The notes under the pieces are model-generated. The model saw nothing but the letters and a program-made list of their open reading frames with translations. It did no database searches and was not told where the DNA came from. Position numbers and translations under genes: made by a program. A stretch of 64,000 nucleotides of DNA. It comes from Paractinoplanes brasiliensis. Lineage in GTDB: Bacteria; Actinomycetota; Actinomycetes; Mycobacteriales; Micromonosporaceae. Location: the NCBI RefSeq assembly GCF_004362215.1, contig NZ_SNWR01000001.1:1736001-1800000 (forward strand). The letters run 5' to 3'. This document shows, in pieces, positions 16,421 to 24,737 of the stretch. Numbering within the stretch: the first letter of the stretch is position 1; each line of letters opens with the position of its first letter.

Positions 16421-17401
16421 GTGCGCAACATGTTGACCTTGGCCGATCGGGAAGAGATATCCCGCGGCCTGGCCGAAGGCTTGGAATACAAGGAGATCGC
16501 CCGGTTGCTCGACCGGAACCCCTCGGTGGTCTCCCGGGACGTCGCCAGGCACGGCGGCCGGGCGCAGTACCGGGCGGTCGCCGCTGACGAGACGGCCGCC
16601 GTAGGCCGGCAGCGGCCGAAGGCGTACGCGGTTGATCGTTCGCCGCGGCTGCAGACGGTGGTCAAGCAGCTGTTGAGGGGCGGCTGGTCGCCGGCGTCGA
16701 TCGCGGGCCGGTTGCCGTACGACTACCGCGACGATCAGGCTGTACGGGTGTCCCACGAAGCGATCTACCAGTGGATGTACGCCCAGCCGGTGTCCACCCT
16801 GGCCCGTGAGCTGCTGAAGCTGCGCACCGGCCGTACCGCCCGCCGTTCGGGTCCGCGCCCGGCCCCGGCACCGCGTATCCGCGAGCCCCGCTACCTCGAC
16901 GAACGTCCCGCCGAGGCCGAGGACCGGCAGGTCCCGGGACACTGGGAGGGCGACCTCGTCATCGGTAAGGCCGGCAAGTCCGCGGTCGCGACGCTGGTCG
17001 AGCGGACGTCCCGGTTCGTGGTCCTGGTCCCGCTGTCCGGCCGCGACGCGCTGACCGTGGGCGACGCGGTGATCGCCGCCGCCGGCACTTTGCCGCCGCA
17101 GATCGCGAAGTCGTTGACGTGGGACTGTGGCTCCGAGATGGCCGGCCACGCCCGGATCACCGCAGCCGGGCTGCCGGTCTACTTCGCCCGCCCGCACTCG
17201 CCGTGGCAGCGCGGCAGCAACGAGAACGCGAACCGTATCCTGCGCGAATACTTCCCGAAAGGCGTCCCGATCACGGCCGATCCGAAATATTTAGCGATGG
17301 TGGCTTCCGAAATCAATGACCGACCCCGTAAGATCCATAACTGGAAGAAGCCCTCCGAGATATTCGCCGAACTCGTAGAGGCAAATGCTTCGACCGTCTG
17401 A
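16421..17401 (+). CDS. IS30-family transposase
   Basis: 326 residues, intact. An N-terminal helix-turn-helix (LTLADREEISRGLAEGLEYK, EIARLLDRNPSVVSRDVARH) that binds the terminal repeats is followed by a DDE catalytic domain: Asp in GHWEGDLVIG, Asp in TWDCGSEM and Glu in GSNENANRIL, with the family ending EINDRPRKIHNWKKPSEIFA. The GTG at 16421 is the likely start; an in-frame ATG lies three codons later. The stop TGA at 17399-17401 is inside the right inverted repeat. Confidence 0.94.
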   Translation: MRNMLTLADREEISRGLAEGLEYKEIARLLDRNPSVVSRDVARHGGRAQYRAVAADETAAVGRQRPKAYAVDRSPRLQTVVKQLLRGGWSPASIAGRLPYDYRDDQAVRVSHEAIYQWMYAQPVSTLARELLKLRTGRTARRSGPRPAPAPRIREPRYLDERPAEAEDRQVPGHWEGDLVIGKAGKSAVATLVERTSRFVVLVPLSGRDALTVGDAVIAAAGTLPPQIAKSLTWDCGSEMAGHARITAAGLPVYFARPHSPWQRGSNENANRILREYFPKGVPITADPKYLAMVASEINDRPRKIHNWKKPSEIFAELVEANASTV

Positions 17402-17408
17402 ATTCGCC
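17382..17408. repeat. Right terminal inverted repeat of IS30 element
   Basis: Read on the minus strand it begins GGCGAATTCAGACGG and ends GCATTTG, matching the left end at 24 of 27 positions. GAG follows immediately as the putative target duplication. Confidence 0.88.
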
Positions 17409-17435
17409 GAGCACAGCAACGGCCACGGGGCGGAG

Positions 17436-20330
17436 TCAGTCGTCGAGCAGGCCCAGGCGACGGGCGACCGCGGCAGCCTCGCCTCGGTTGGAGACCTCGA
17501 GCTTGGCGATGATGCGGGACACGTGGACGCTCGCCGTTTTCGGGGAGATGTAGAGGTCGGCGGCGATGCGGCCATTGGTGTGACCCTCGGCAACCAGGCG
17601 CAGGACTTCGCGTTCGCGGGCGGTCAGCAACTCGTCGCGGTCGGGGACCGGGGTGGACGCCGGGCGGATGCCGAGACGGCGGTTGAGGGTGTCGGCGGCC
17701 TCGACCAGCGGGGTGGCGCCCAGGGCCGAGGCGATCGCCACCGACTCGGCGATGGCGTCGGCGGCCGAGGAACGGTCACCCGCGGCGGCGTGGGCCTCGG
17801 CCAGCCTCACCAGGGCGGAGGCCAGCTCGTGGCGGTGGCCGTCGGAACGCCACGCTTCGACGGCCGCGGCCCACTCGCCTGCGCCGCCCTCGAGGAAGGC
17901 CCGGGTCTCGGCGGAGAAGGCCCGCTCGGCCGGATAACGCTGCGGCAGGCGTGCGGCGATCTCCGCAACCCGCGCGGCAAGCGACAGATCGGGCAAGCCC
18001 GACGAGGAGCCGGCCGCGCCCGACGAGGAAACCGCGTAACCGGCTCGGGCGGCTGCTGCGGCCGCATGGGCCAGCAAGGACCACGCGTAGCGGGGCAAGA
18101 CCTCGAACGACGGCTCGGCCAGCGCGGCGAGAGCCGTCCGCACGGCAACCGCCGGATCAGGGTCGGTGAGGGCGGCCGTCAACCCCAGATCGAGCGTGGC
18201 GAGCCGGCCCTCCGTGCTCAGGTAGGGCCGCCGCAGAAACGTGAGCGAGCGGGCAACCAAAGACTCGGCGTCGTCGCGGCCGCGCGCCAGGCGGATACGG
18301 GCCCGTAGGCGCAGCCAGGGCAGGGCCATGCTCTCGGGCGGGTCCAGGCGGGCGGCCTCGGCCAGGCGGGTGTCGGCCTCGTCCCAGCGGCCCAGGGCGA
18401 TCAGCGCCTCCGCGTGGTTGGCCAGCAGGTACACGCCGGTGGTGCGGCCGACACCGATGCGGCCCGCGTCGGGCAGGCCCTCGGCCGCGGCCGCCGCGGA
18501 TTCCTCGTAGCGGCCCAGTTCGAAGAGGGAGTCGGAGACGCTGATCAGCCCGCGGGTGAAGCTCGGGAAGTCGCCGGCGGCGCGAGCCCGGTCGACTGCC
18601 TCGCGCATGACGGGCAGGGCCTCGTTCGCCGTCTGCCGGCCGGAGCAGGACGACCCGTACGCCACCTCGGCCGACACGATGGCCACCAGGTCACCCGACT
18701 CGTTGGCGTCGGTCATCGCGACCTGGGCCACCTCGGCGCCGCGGTCGCCGTCGACGGCCGAGATGAGGTGGGCCAGCTCGGCCAGCAGCCGCACCCGCTC
18801 GGGACCGTGCGGCGCCCGGGTGAGCAGGCGAAACGCTTCGTCGCACTCGGCGGCGGCGTCGGATTTGCCGGCGCTGCGCAGCAGCTTGGCCCGGCGCACC
18901 AGCAGCCGACCGGCCCGCAGCGGCTCGGCCTCGCAGTCGAGATCGCCGAGCGCGGCCCGGGTCAGGCTGAGCGCCCGGGAGTACTCCCCCGAGTCGACCG
19001 CGGCCATGGCGGACTCCTCGAGCAGGTCGAGGTGGTCGAGGCCGAGCAGGGTTTCGGCGTCCGGCACCTCTTCCCACAACTGGAGCACCCTGTCGAGCAG
19101 GCGGGCCTGTTCCCCGTACGCGAAACGGCACTTCGCCTCGTCGGCCGCGATCTTGGCTGTGACCAGGGCGCGCGGCCGGTCTTTGGCGGCGTGCCAGTGG
19201 TGCGCGACCTCGGCGGCGGCGCGGCCCGCGGCGACCAGGTGGGGCTCGGCCTCGACCGCCTGGGCGTAGCGCGCGTGCAGCCGGGAGTGCTCGCCGGGCA
19301 GCAGGTCGTCGTGCACCGCCTCACGGACGAGCGCGTGGCGGAACTCGTAATCCCCGTCCCCGTCGACCATCACGAACTGGGCCGCGACCACCACCCGCAG
19401 CGCCGACTCGAGGGCGGCCTCGTCCATGCCGGCGACGCGGGCCAGCAGCTCGTGACCGAAGCGGGTGCCGCCGACCGCGGCCACGCGCAGCACCCGCTGG
19501 GCCGGCTCGGGCAGCAGGTCGACGCGGGCCAGCAGCAGGTCACGCAGGCTGCCGGGGATGTCGCAGGCCGGGTCGGCGGCGCCGGCGAACTGCTCGATGA
19601 AGAACGGGTTGCCCTGGGCGCGCTCGTTGATCGCGTCGACCAGGCGCGGGCCGGGCTCGGCGCCGAGCAGGTGGCCCAGCATCTCGGCAGTGCCCTCACG
19701 GTCGAGCCGGTCGAGTTCGAGGCGCAACACCCCCCGTACGCGGTCGAGCTCGCCCAGGAAAGGCCGGAGCGGATGGCCGCGGTGCAACTCGTCGGTGCGG
19801 TAGGTGATGATCAGCAGCAGCTGGGGCAGTCGGGCCGCCCGCACCAGGAACGCGATGAGGTCGCGAGTGGAGCGGTCGGACCAGTGCAGATCCTCGATGA
19901 CCAGGACGAGCGGCCCGCGGCCGAGCACGGCGGCGACGGCTTCGAAGAGCAGGCCGCGACGGGCGTCGGCCTCGGGCGGGGGCCCCAGTTCGGGCAGCAG
20001 GCGGGCCAGCTCTTGCTCGTGGCCGTCGAGGACCTCGCGGCCCCCGGCCCGCAGCAGCTCGCGCAGAGCGCCCGCGAACGGCGCGAACGGCAGGCCCTCT
20101 TCGCCCAGCTCGAGGCACTGCCCGGCCAGAACACGGACGGAGCCGGGGTCGAGGCCGCGGCAGAACTCCTCGACCAGGCGGGTCTTGCCCACCCCGGCCT
20201 CGCCGCCGACCAGCACGGTCGACGGCTCGGCGTGGCGGGCCCGTTTCAAAGCGTCGCGCAGCACGGCCAGGTCGGCCTCGCGACCGACGAGAACCTCGCT
20301 GTGGGCCTGCGCCGTCATGAGGTCGAGCAT
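17436..20330 (-). CDS. LuxR-type giant regulator with AAA ATPase domain (LAL/MalT-like)
   Basis: About 964 residues. The N-terminal ATPase domain has EVLVGREADLAVLRDALKR, Walker A GGEAGVGKT near residue 47 and Walker B LVLVIEDLHWSDRST. A long middle region of TPR-like helices (about 350-880) follows, and a C-terminal LuxR helix-turn-helix ends the protein (LTAREREVLRLVAEGHTNGR, SPKTASVHVSRIIAKL). LAL proteins are ATP-dependent transcriptional activators, often of secondary-metabolite or sugar genes; the target here is unknown. Two ATGs (20330 and 20318) are possible and neither has a strong ribosome site. It faces the IS30 element across 27 bases. A Ser/Gly-rich insert (SSSGAAGSSSG) near residue 800 is probably a linker. 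Confidence 0.9.
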   Translation of the reverse strand: MLDLMTAQAHSEVLVGREADLAVLRDALKRARHAEPSTVLVGGEAGVGKTRLVEEFCRGLDPGSVRVLAGQCLELGEEGLPFAPFAGALRELLRAGGREVLDGHEQELARLLPELGPPPEADARRGLLFEAVAAVLGRGPLVLVIEDLHWSDRSTRDLIAFLVRAARLPQLLLIITYRTDELHRGHPLRPFLGELDRVRGVLRLELDRLDREGTAEMLGHLLGAEPGPRLVDAINERAQGNPFFIEQFAGAADPACDIPGSLRDLLLARVDLLPEPAQRVLRVAAVGGTRFGHELLARVAGMDEAALESALRVVVAAQFVMVDGDGDYEFRHALVREAVHDDLLPGEHSRLHARYAQAVEAEPHLVAAGRAAAEVAHHWHAAKDRPRALVTAKIAADEAKCRFAYGEQARLLDRVLQLWEEVPDAETLLGLDHLDLLEESAMAAVDSGEYSRALSLTRAALGDLDCEAEPLRAGRLLVRRAKLLRSAGKSDAAAECDEAFRLLTRAPHGPERVRLLAELAHLISAVDGDRGAEVAQVAMTDANESGDLVAIVSAEVAYGSSCSGRQTANEALPVMREAVDRARAAGDFPSFTRGLISVSDSLFELGRYEESAAAAAEGLPDAGRIGVGRTTGVYLLANHAEALIALGRWDEADTRLAEAARLDPPESMALPWLRLRARIRLARGRDDAESLVARSLTFLRRPYLSTEGRLATLDLGLTAALTDPDPAVAVRTALAALAEPSFEVLPRYAWSLLAHAAAAAARAGYAVSSSGAAGSSSGLPDLSLAARVAEIAARLPQRYPAERAFSAETRAFLEGGAGEWAAAVEAWRSDGHRHELASALVRLAEAHAAAGDRSSAADAIAESVAIASALGATPLVEAADTLNRRLGIRPASTPVPDRDELLTAREREVLRLVAEGHTNGRIAADLYISPKTASVHVSRIIAKLEVSNRGEAAAVARRLGLLDD

Positions 20331-20401
20331 GCCATGCGGGTACGACAGGTTTTCGAACCCGAGATCGGCGGCCGGCCCGGGCCCCCCGAACGTCGCGGCC
20401 G

Positions 20402-20575
20402 TCATACGACCGCGGCCCGGGCCGGCTGTTCCACCGCCCGCGACCGGCGTGGCCACCGGCCGAAGCGGCGTACCGGACCGGAACCGGCACGGCGGGGGGC
20501 GGCTTGACGGGCGAGCTCGTCCGCGTGCTGCCGCTGCAGGTCGAGCATCGTGTAGGGGTCGTTGTACGGAAACAT
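20402..20575 (-). CDS. Small conserved actinobacterial protein, 57 aa
   Basis: Begins MFPYNDPYTMLDLQRQHADE, then an Arg-rich tail (ARQAAPRRAGSGPVRRFGRW). Similar short proteins that pair an N-terminal polar helix with a basic tail are common in actinobacteria, but I know no function. The ATG has GGGAGAAGCAG directly upstream, a good ribosome site. It sits 71 bases before the large regulator on the same strand and may share its transcript. Confidence 0.6.
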   Translation of the reverse strand: MFPYNDPYTMLDLQRQHADELARQAAPRRAGSGPVRRFGRWPRRSRAVEQPARAAVV

Positions 20576-20741
20576 CTGCTTCTCCCTCGAAGAGCCGTCG
20601 GTTGCTGACTTCGACTCTTCGCCGGAAGGCCCCGGCCCGGCATGGGGAAGCTGCCTCATCTTGGCCGCCCCACCCCCTTACGCATCGGGGGCGGCCTCCC
20701 GCCCCGCGTAAGACGTGCCCGCCCCACTACACTTTCGAGTT

Positions 20742-21431
20742 ATGGCAAAACCCCAGGAGAAGGTGTCGTTCGGCACGCGCCTGAAGCAGATCGGTCAGGT
20801 GTTCTCGTTCACGGCAAAGCAGGACAAATGGTTCGTGCCGCTGCTGCTGGCGGCCGTGCTCATCCCGCTCGCCCTGACCGTCCTCCTGGTGATCCTGTTC
20901 GGCTGGATCTACCTGGCGATCGGCATCATGGTCACCCTGCTGGCCGCCGTGATCGTGCTCAACCTGCGGTCCAACGCCGCGATGATGAACGCGGCCGAGG
21001 GCCAGCCCGGCGCGGCCGCCTCGCTGATCGAGAACATGCGCGGTGACTGGCGGGTGCGTCCGGCCGCCGCGTCGACCACCCAGTTCGACATGGTGCACGT
21101 GGTGATCGGCCGGCCCGGCGTGATCCTGCTGGCCGAGGGCAACCCGCAGCGCGTCCGTGGCCTGCTCGGACAGGAAAAGCGCCGCCTGGCCAAGGTGATC
21201 GGCAACGCGCCGCTCTACGACTACGTGATCGGCGCCGACGAGGGCCAGCTGCCGGTCCGCAAGCTGCGCACCACGATGATGCGCCTGCCGCGAAACCTCA
21301 CCGGCAAGGACGTCAACGCGCTCGACAAGCGTCTCGGCGCGCTCATGGCCCGCCCCCAGATGCCCAAGGGCGCGATCCCCAAGAACATGCGCCCGAGCAA
21401 GGGCGCGTTCCGCCAGCAGCGCCCTCGCTGA
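20742..21431 (+). CDS. DUF4191 membrane protein, 229 aa
   Basis: Two closely spaced transmembrane helices (about residues 32-50 and 55-75: FVPLLLAAVLIPLALTVLLV and WIYLAIGIMVTLLAAVIVL) follow a basic N-terminus. A cytosolic domain comes next with FDMVHVVIGRPGVILLAEGN and a Lys/Arg-rich C-terminal tail. This is the layout of DUF4191 proteins, which are often found near lipA, glnA and RDD proteins in actinobacteria, as here. Function is unknown. The ATG at 20742 has TACACT eight bases upstream (20728-20733), suggesting leaderless transcription. Confidence 0.85.
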   Translation: MAKPQEKVSFGTRLKQIGQVFSFTAKQDKWFVPLLLAAVLIPLALTVLLVILFGWIYLAIGIMVTLLAAVIVLNLRSNAAMMNAAEGQPGAAASLIENMRGDWRVRPAAASTTQFDMVHVVIGRPGVILLAEGNPQRVRGLLGQEKRRLAKVIGNAPLYDYVIGADEGQLPVRKLRTTMMRLPRNLTGKDVNALDKRLGALMARPQMPKGAIPKNMRPSKGAFRQQRPR

Positions 21432-21437
21432 CCACGA

Positions 21438-21528
21438 TCAAGACCGTTTCCCCCGTACGCGACCAGGCGCGCGACGAGCGCATCGGCACTCGTCGCGGCC
21501 CTCACGGCGTACGGGGGAACGGTTTTGA
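21438..21528. terminator. Long inverted repeat with nested hairpin, bidirectional terminator
   Basis: The arms 21438-21460 (TCAAGACCGTTTCCCCCG...) and 21507-21528 pair over 21 bases with one mismatch and one bulge. The loop contains a second perfect 8-bp hairpin (GCGACGAG, 21471-21478, with CTCGTCGC, 21489-21496). A run of four Ts follows each outer arm. It fills the gap between the convergent DUF4191 and RDD genes. Confidence 0.8.
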
Positions 21529-21530
21529 CT

Positions 21531-21920
21531 TCAGGGACGCTGGACCATGACCGACTTGGCGGCGCGATCGTGCAGGCCACGGCCGTCGCCGTCGTTGATC
21601 ATCGCGGGGATCACGAGGGCCAGCAGCAGCGCCCGCACGATGGCCCGGGGTATGCCGATCGCGCCACCGTCCGTTATGGAGGTGCAGCGGATGCGGGCCA
21701 GAGCCATGCCCAGGGTCTGTCCGAACAGTCCGACGAAGAACGCGTGCGTCAGGACGAAGACGCCCAGCTGAGGCCACGGGTTGGCGCGCAGGTCGTCGAC
21801 CAGCGCGGCCGCGATCACGGTGGCCACCGCCCAGTCGATGAACAGCGCCCCGAGCCGGCGGCCGAACGACGCCGTCAGCATCGTGCCGTGATCGAGCGCG
21901 CCGTCCGCCTTGCCAGCCAT
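21531..21920 (-). CDS. RDD family membrane protein
   Basis: 129 residues. The RDD pattern is clear: SFGRRLGALFIDWAVATVIA with Arg-Arg and Asp in the first helix, two more hydrophobic segments (PQLGVFVLTHAFFVGLFGQT, IVRALLLALVIPAMIN) and the ending HDRAAKSVMVQRP with the conserved His-Asp-Arg. RDD proteins are small polytopic proteins of mostly unknown transport or envelope role. The ATG at 21920 has GGTGG four bases upstream. It is divergent from glnA and its upstream region is shared with the GlnR site. Confidence 0.88.
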   Translation of the reverse strand: MAGKADGALDHGTMLTASFGRRLGALFIDWAVATVIAAALVDDLRANPWPQLGVFVLTHAFFVGLFGQTLGMALARIRCTSITDGGAIGIPRAIVRALLLALVIPAMINDGDGRGLHDRAAKSVMVQRP

Positions 21921-22012
21921 GCCACCAGCGTAACCGGGGCGGTTTCGGCGACCCGGCACACGGGCCCGTCCGGCGCGATAGCCTCGCCTGGCGAGTGTTG
22001 GTCACAGACGCC

Positions 22013-22039
22013 GTAACACGACGGAAACAATAGGGATAC
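22013..22039 (+). promoter_or_regulatory. GlnR operator upstream of glnA
   Basis: GTAAC (22013-22017), six bases, GAAAC (22024-22028), six bases, GATAC (22035-22039). This fits the actinobacterial GlnR consensus gTnAc-n6-GaAAc with a further half-site, and lies about 97 bases before the glnA start. Activation or repression by GlnR cannot be told from sequence. Confidence 0.7.
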
Positions 22040-22135
22040 GCCTGGGCAACTCCCGCCCCATAGCGTCGCGACCAGCCTAGCCATGCGGCGGAACCACGCC
22101 GCCCCGGTATTGAAATCGTGTGCCAGGAGGACGTG

Positions 22136-23560
22136 TTGTTCGCCAATCCCGAGGAACTCCTGCGATACCTCAAGGACGAGGACGTCAAATTCGTCGACGT
22201 GCGGTTCTGTGACCTGCCCGGTGTCATGCAGCACTTCAACATGCCGGTCGAGTCGTTCGACGACAGTGTGGTGACCGACGGTCTCGCCTTCGACGGATCC
22301 TCGATCCGCGGGTTCCAGGCCATCCACGAGTCCGACATGATGCTGCTGCCGGACGTCACCACGGCCTTCGTCGACCCGTTCCGCATCCAGAAGACGCTGG
22401 CCCTCAACTTCTTCATCCACGACCCGTTCACGCGCGAGGCCTACTCGCGTGACCCGCGGAACGTGGCCAAGAAGGCCGAGACCTACCTGGCGTCCAGCGG
22501 CATCGCCGACACCGCCTACTTCGGCGCCGAGGCCGAGTTCTACATCTTCGACTCGATCCGCCACTCCACCGCCGCGCACCAGTCGTTCTACTACATCGAC
22601 TCGATCGAGGGCGCCTGGAACTCCGGCCGCGAGGAGGAAGGCGGCAACCGCGGCTACAAGACCGCGTACAAGGGCGGCTACTTCCCCGTCGCGCCGGTCG
22701 ACCACTACAGCGACCTGCGCGACGCCATGGTCCGCCGCATGATCGACGTCGGCTTCACCGTCGAGCGTTCGCACCACGAGGTCGGCACCGCCGGCCAGGC
22801 CGAGATCAACTACAAGTTCTCGACCCTGCTGCACGCCGGCGACCAGATGCAGATGTTCAAGTACATCATCAAGAACACCGCCTGGGAACACGGCAAGACC
22901 GCCACGTTCATGCCAAAGCCGCTGTTCGGCGACAACGGCTCGGGCATGCACACCCACCAGAGCCTCTGGCTCAACGGCGAGCCGCTGTTCTACGACGAGA
23001 CCGGCTACGCGGGTCTGTCGGACACGGCCCGCTGGTACATCGGCGGCCTGCTGCACCACGCGCCCAGCCTGCTGGCGTTCACCAACCCGACGGTCAACTC
23101 GTACCGTCGCCTGGTGCCCGGCTACGAGGCCCCGGTCAACCTGGTCTACTCGCAGCGCAACCGCTCGGCCTGCACCCGCATCCCGGTCACGGGAAGCAAC
23201 CCGAAGGCCAAGCGCGTCGAGTTCCGGGTGCCCGACCCGTCCTCGAACCCGTACCTGTCGTTCTCGGCCCAGATGATGGCCGGCCTCGACGGCATCAAGA
23301 ACAAGATCGAGCCCCCGGCCCCGATCGACAAGGACCTGTACGACCTGCCGCCGGAGGAATGGGGCAGCGTCAAGCAGGTCCCCGGCTCGCTCGACGCGGT
23401 GCTCAACAGCCTCGAGAACGACCACGACTTCCTCACCGCGGGCGGCGTCTTCACCGACGACCTGATCTCCACCTGGATCGACTGGAAACGCGCCAACGAG
23501 ATCGACCCGGTCCGCCTCCGCCCGACCCCCCACGAGTTCGAGATGTACTACAACGTCTGA
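22136..23560 (+). CDS. glnA: Glutamine synthetase type I (GSI-beta)
   Basis: Makes glutamine from glutamate, ammonia and ATP; dodecameric and the main ammonium-assimilation enzyme. The 474 residues carry the beta-Grasp DVRFCDLPGVMQHF, DGSSIRGFQ, the ATP region KPLFGDNGSGMHTHQSLW and the RNRSACTRIP loop. Tyr402 in DKDLYDLPPEE (TAC at 23339-23341) is the adenylylation target of GlnE, which is encoded at 39982-42993. A TTG start at 22136 is preferred: AGGAGG lies five bases before it, and it gives the MFANPEELL start and the usual length, whereas GTG codons at 22118 and 22133 do not fit the ribosome site. A GlnR box lies upstream and a strong hairpin downstream. Confidence 0.97.
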   Translation: MFANPEELLRYLKDEDVKFVDVRFCDLPGVMQHFNMPVESFDDSVVTDGLAFDGSSIRGFQAIHESDMMLLPDVTTAFVDPFRIQKTLALNFFIHDPFTREAYSRDPRNVAKKAETYLASSGIADTAYFGAEAEFYIFDSIRHSTAAHQSFYYIDSIEGAWNSGREEEGGNRGYKTAYKGGYFPVAPVDHYSDLRDAMVRRMIDVGFTVERSHHEVGTAGQAEINYKFSTLLHAGDQMQMFKYIIKNTAWEHGKTATFMPKPLFGDNGSGMHTHQSLWLNGEPLFYDETGYAGLSDTARWYIGGLLHHAPSLLAFTNPTVNSYRRLVPGYEAPVNLVYSQRNRSACTRIPVTGSNPKAKRVEFRVPDPSSNPYLSFSAQMMAGLDGIKNKIEPPAPIDKDLYDLPPEEWGSVKQVPGSLDAVLNSLENDHDFLTAGGVFTDDLISTWIDWKRANEIDPVRLRPTPHEFEMYYNV

Positions 23561-23576
23561 TCCCTGACGACGTCGC

Positions 23577-23619
23577 AAACGGCGGTCACGCCCGGCTCCG
23601 GCCGGCGTGGCCGCCGTTT
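23577..23619 (+). terminator. Hairpin terminator after glnA
   Basis: A 16-bp stem with one mismatch (AAACGGCGGTCACGCC, 23577-23592, with 23604-23619) and an 11-base loop starts 16 bases after the glnA stop and ends in CGTTTCGCTGTT. Confidence 0.8.
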
Positions 23620-23629
23620 CGCTGTTCGG

Positions 23630-23896
23630 GTGCTCCTGTCCGTCGTCGCGCTCGGTGCAGGCGTCGCCTCCGTCGTGTTCGCAGCGGACTCAGGCGTGCA
23701 CGCGTCGTGCCCGGCCGTCGGGAACGTCCCGGTCGCGCGCTACGGCCCGGACAATCACGCGGGTCGCGAGGCGCCGCGGGTTCGGTGGAGGGTGGTGGCG
23801 GGAGGAGACCCGGCGTACGTCTGCGGTTCAGAGACGCACGGTGGCGACCTTCTCGTCCGAGGAGTTGCAGGCCTCGGCGGTAGGTGGGTCGGCTGA
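23630..23896 (+). CDS. Possible small secreted protein or remnant
   Basis: A GTG-started frame of 88 codons begins with a signal-peptide-like stretch (VLLSVVALGAGVASVVFAAD) and contains three Cys. Third codon positions are strongly GC-rich up to about 23825, then the bias is lost, where the minus-strand frame 23828-24007 takes over. It begins 10 bases after the glnA terminator with no ribosome site. I regard it as a short or decayed secreted-protein gene with an uncertain 3' end. Confidence 0.3.
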   Translation: MLLSVVALGAGVASVVFAADSGVHASCPAVGNVPVARYGPDNHAGREAPRVRWRVVAGGDPAYVCGSETHGGDLLVRGVAGLGGRWVG

Positions 23897-24007
23897 GGAC
23901 CAGACAACGACGAGGCGGCCGTGGGCCGGGACGGGCAGAACGCGGCCCTCGACGCGGAGGGTGGTGATGTCGAGGGCGGCCAGCAAGGCGGCGGAACTGA
24001 TCCACAC
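23828..24007 (-). CDS. Hypothetical protein, 59 aa
   Basis: Third codon positions are almost all G or C, and the sequence reads like a folded beta-rich protein (LDITTLRVEGRVLPVPAHGR, LVVVWSSADPPTAEAC). A GTG start at 24007 is favoured by TATCTT (24016-24021) eight bases upstream, a leaderless arrangement; an ATG at 24028 would overlap the DUF427 gene head-on. No named domain is recognised. It may be the tail of a gene truncated at its 5' end. Confidence 0.45.
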   Translation of the reverse strand: MWISSAALLAALDITTLRVEGRVLPVPAHGRLVVVWSSADPPTAEACNSSDEKVATVRL

Positions 24008-24026
24008 GTGAGTGGAAGATAGAGGC

Positions 24027-24737
24027 ATGTCTGAGTTCGAGCCGCCCGCGCCCGTTGTTGAGCGGACGCCGCGGCGGGTGCGGGTTCGCCTGGGTGGCAC
24101 TGTGGTGGCTGACAGCAGCCGGGCGTGGCTGCTCGACGAGATCTCTGAGCGCGGGTTCCCGACCTACTTTGTGCCCTTCGAGGACGTGCGCGATGACGCG
24201 CTCGAGGAAGGCACGGCGGGCCGCTGGACGGTCGTCGCGGCGGGGCGGCGGGCGGCGGACGCGGCCTGGACGGATGACCGTTTCGAGCAGCTCAACGGGC
24301 ATGTGACGTTCTCGTGGGAGTCGCTCGACTGGTACGAGGAGGACGAACAGGTCTTCGTGCACGCCAGGTCGCCGCGGCATCGGGTTGACGCCGTGCGCAG
24401 CTCGCGGCGGGTGCAGGTGTTCGTCGGCGGGGACGAGGTGGCGAACAGCACGCGGCCCGTGATCGTGTTCGAGACGTCGCTGCCGACGCGCTACTACCTG
24501 CCGTTCGCCGATGTGCGGAGCGAGCTGCTGACCGCGAGCGAGACCGTGACGCGATGCCCGTACAAGGGTGTGGCCCGTTACTGGTCGCACCCGGCGCTGG
24601 CCGACGCCGCGTGGAGCTACCCCGAGCCGATCCCCGAGATGCCGAAGATCCGGGACCTGGTCTGCTTCTTCAACGAGCGCGTCGACATCGTGCTGGACGG
24701 GGTGCCGCTGGAACGGCCGGTCAGCCCGTTCTCGTGA
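24027..24737 (+). CDS. DUF427 protein with two tandem domains
   Basis: 236 residues made of two related halves. Each has a DUF427 (PF04248-type) pattern: RVRVRLGGTVVADSSRAWLL then PTYFVPFEDVRDD in the first, and RVQVFVGGDEVANSTRPVIV then RYYLPFADVRSELL in the second, followed by CPYKGVARYWSHP and FFNERVDIVLDGV, which close the second domain. These are small beta-fold proteins of unknown function, usually single or double. The second half keeps all conserved elements, while the first lacks the CPYKG motif, so only the second may be active. The ATG at 24027 was chosen over 24012 on fit to family start. Confidence 0.85.
   Translation: MSEFEPPAPVVERTPRRVRVRLGGTVVADSSRAWLLDEISERGFPTYFVPFEDVRDDALEEGTAGRWTVVAAGRRAADAAWTDDRFEQLNGHVTFSWESLDWYEEDEQVFVHARSPRHRVDAVRSSRRVQVFVGGDEVANSTRPVIVFETSLPTRYYLPFADVRSELLTASETVTRCPYKGVARYWSHPALADAAWSYPEPIPEMPKIRDLVCFFNERVDIVLDGVPLERPVSPFS

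Larger units (their letters stand above)
16360..17408 (+). mobile_element. Complete IS30-family insertion sequence, 1,049 bp
   Basis: The element is bounded by 27-bp terminal inverted repeats (16360-16386 and 17382-17408) that match at 24 of 27 positions. The sequence GAG directly flanks both ends (16357-16359 and 17409-17411) and fits the 2-3 bp target duplication of this family. One intact transposase frame fills it and its stop codon lies inside the right repeat. It sits between the DUF397 gene and the end of the LuxR-type gene without breaking either. Intact ends, frame and duplication suggest recent insertion. Confidence 0.9.

Noticed and set aside
22118..22135. GTG starts at 22118 and 22133 for glnA
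   Set aside because: The AGGAGG site at 22125-22130 lies inside or too close to these starts; TTG at 22136 has the right spacing and gives the conserved N-terminus.
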